A stretch of DNA of 7,584 nt, taken from NCBI GenBank assembly GCA_945911685.1, contig CAMEAW010000136.1, positions 1 to 7,584 of the forward strand, written 5' to 3'. How positions within the stretch are numbered: the first letter of the stretch is position 1; each line of letters begins with the position of its first letter. The stretch comes from Bordetella parapertussis (GTDB lineage Bacteria; Pseudomonadota; Gammaproteobacteria; Burkholderiales; Burkholderiaceae_B). Below are positions 6,479 to 7,584 of the stretch, in pieces. The position numbers were made by a program, and so were the translations under genes. The notes under the pieces were generated by a model. That model made no database searches, was not told the origin of the DNA, and saw nothing but the letters and a program-made list of their open reading frames with translations.

Positions 6479-7583
6479 TTAAACCCCTTGTTTTAAGCTT
6501 GCCTGAATAAACGGATCGAGATCACCGTCTAAGACTTTTTGCGTGTTTGAAATTTCAACGTTGGTACGCAAATCTTTGATGCGGCTTTGATCAAGAACAT
6601 AAGAGCGAATCTGATGGCCCCAGCCCACATCGGTTTTAGCGTCTTCCATCTTTTGCTGTGCGGCCATGCGATTACGCATTTCGAGCTCAAACAAACGCGA
6701 CTTCAGCATTTGCATGGCCTCGGCACGGTTGCGATGCTGCGAGCGATCGTTTTGGCACTGCACCACAATGTTGGTGGGGATGTGCGTAATCCGCACTGCA
6801 GAATCGGTTTTGTTAATGTGCTGGCCGCCCGCACCGCTGGCGCGATAAGTATCCACGCGCAAGTCGGCCGGGTTGATATCGATTTCGATCGAGTCATCGA
6901 CCTCGGGGTACACAAATACGCTGGCAAACGAGGTGTGGCGACCGCCGGATGAATCAAACGGACTTTTGCGCACCAGGCGATGCACGCCGCTTTCAGTACG
7001 CAAAAAGCCAAAGGCGTACTCGCCCTCGATTTTGATGGTGGCTGACTTGATGCCTGCCACCTCACCGTCAGATTCTTCGAGAAGCTCGGCTTTAAAACCT
7101 TTGCGCTCGGCATAGCGCAAGTATTGGCGCAACAGCATCGAAGCCCAGTCTTGCGCTTCGGTACCGCCGGCGCCCGCCTGGATATCTAAAAAGCAATTGA
7201 GCGGATCTGCCGGGTTTGAGAACATCCGGCGAAACTCCATGCCCTCGAGCGTGGCTTGAAACTCTGCGGCATCGGCTTCGATCGACTCTAGTGTTTCATC
7301 ATCGCTGTCGCTGGCTGCGAGTTCGAATAATTCAAGCGAATCCGTAATAGACTGAGCCAGGCTGCTGAGGGTACCAACCACGCCTTCGATATTCTTTTTT
7401 TCGCGGCCCAGTTCTTGGGCGCGCTTGGGGTCGTTCCAGACGTTTGGGTCTTCTAGTTCAGCGTTAACAACGTGCAGACGTTCAGCTTTGACATCGTAGT
7501 CAAAGATACCCCCGAAGCGCACGTTCGCGCGCCGCGTAATCGGTTAAACGCGAAGAGATTTGATTCTGACGTTCTGCTTCCAT
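6479..7583 (-). CDS. prfB: Peptide chain release factor 2, with programmed +1 frameshift
   Basis: RF2 recognises UGA and UAA stop codons in the ribosomal A site and triggers peptide release. The gene is read as two segments: codons 1-27 from ATG at 7583 down to 7503, then, after skipping base 7502, from 7501 to 6479, giving 367 residues (E. coli RF2 is 365). Codon 28 in the first frame is an in-frame UGA (7502-7500). The first segment, [20 protein letters not shown]..., joins ALRGYL to DYDVKAERL, matching the E. coli junction RGYL-DYD. Landmarks are SPF (207-209), the stop-codon tripeptide, and GGQ (252-254), the hydrolysis motif. The position matching E. coli K-12 Thr246 is Ala248. A start at GTG 7522 would be wrong: it omits the true N-terminus. 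Only one base upstream of the ATG is visible, so promoter and SD are not seen. The SDR follows after 3 bases. Confidence 0.97.
6484..6489 (-). promoter_or_regulatory. Ribosome binding site of the SDR gene, inside prfB
   Basis: AAGGGG on the minus strand ends eight bases before the SDR ATG (6473-6475). It is formed by the last sense codons of prfB (CAA GGG GTT) and fixes the SDR start. Confidence 0.65.
7499..7514 (-). promoter_or_regulatory. Programmed +1 ribosomal frameshift site of prfB
   Basis: The minus strand reads CGGGGGTATCTTTGAC. It holds an internal SD-like GGGGG (7513-7509), three bases (TAT), then the slippery CTT (7505-7503) followed by in-frame TGA (7502-7500) and C. This is almost the same as E. 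coli prfB (AGGGGGTATCTTTGAC). When RF2 is scarce, slow termination at the UGA lets the ribosome slip +1 to GAC and make more RF2; when RF2 is abundant, it terminates there. The autoregulation is established for this element in E. coli; its operation here is inferred from the near-identical sequence. Confidence 0.96.
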
Positions 7584-7584
7584 C

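Noticed and set aside
6479..7522. prfB starting at GTG 7522
   Set aside because: It cuts off the conserved N-terminus and ignores the in-frame frameshift element; the ATG at 7583 with +1 slippage restores the normal RF2 sequence.
1..7584. Mobile elements, prophage genes, CRISPR arrays, toxin-antitoxin pairs, tRNA or rRNA genes
   Set aside because: No direct-repeat arrays, transposase or integrase signatures, or RNA gene patterns were seen; every gene longer than 300 bases is accounted for by housekeeping or common accessory families.

Overview
The window looks like ordinary chromosome from a betaproteobacterium, most likely Burkholderiales and perhaps near Alcaligenaceae. This rests on remembered protein resemblance, such as a release factor 2 beginning MEAER, an ISC-type ferredoxin and a Proteobacteria-type LysS, together with moderate GC content. 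No database search was possible. I see no phage, transposon, CRISPR, tRNA or rRNA.

Left part (1-1686, plus strand): the 3' end of hscA, then fdx, which close an ISC iron-sulfur cluster assembly operon. Next comes a hydroxypyruvate isomerase-family gene (hyi-like), where many related operons carry iscX. A 118-base gap separates hscA from fdx and holds a small hairpin plus a weak candidate promoter.

Middle (1687-1772): an 86-base convergent junction between hyi and the oppositely oriented cluster. An 11-bp inverted repeat spans it and runs into the 3' end of the esterase gene.

Right part (1773-7583, minus strand): five tightly packed genes read prfB > SDR oxidoreductase > lysS > MATE transporter > alpha/beta-hydrolase. 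The gaps are 3, 45, 0 and 17 bases, so this looks like one operon. prfB is essentially complete, with its ATG one base inside the window edge. It carries the classical +1 programmed frameshift (CGGGGGTATCTTTGAC), so release factor 2 is made from two overlapping frames. prfB and lysS are a known pair in other Proteobacteria; here an SDR gene sits between them, and a MATE exporter and an esterase-713-like hydrolase follow.

The two halves combine housekeeping functions (Fe-S assembly; translation termination and lysine charging) with accessory metabolic and transport genes. I do not see a new biological system. The points most worth a second look are the frameshift gene model, the split prfB-lysS pair, the in-frame TAA-GTG junction between lysS and the MATE gene, and the esterase-713-type hydrolase in this operon.
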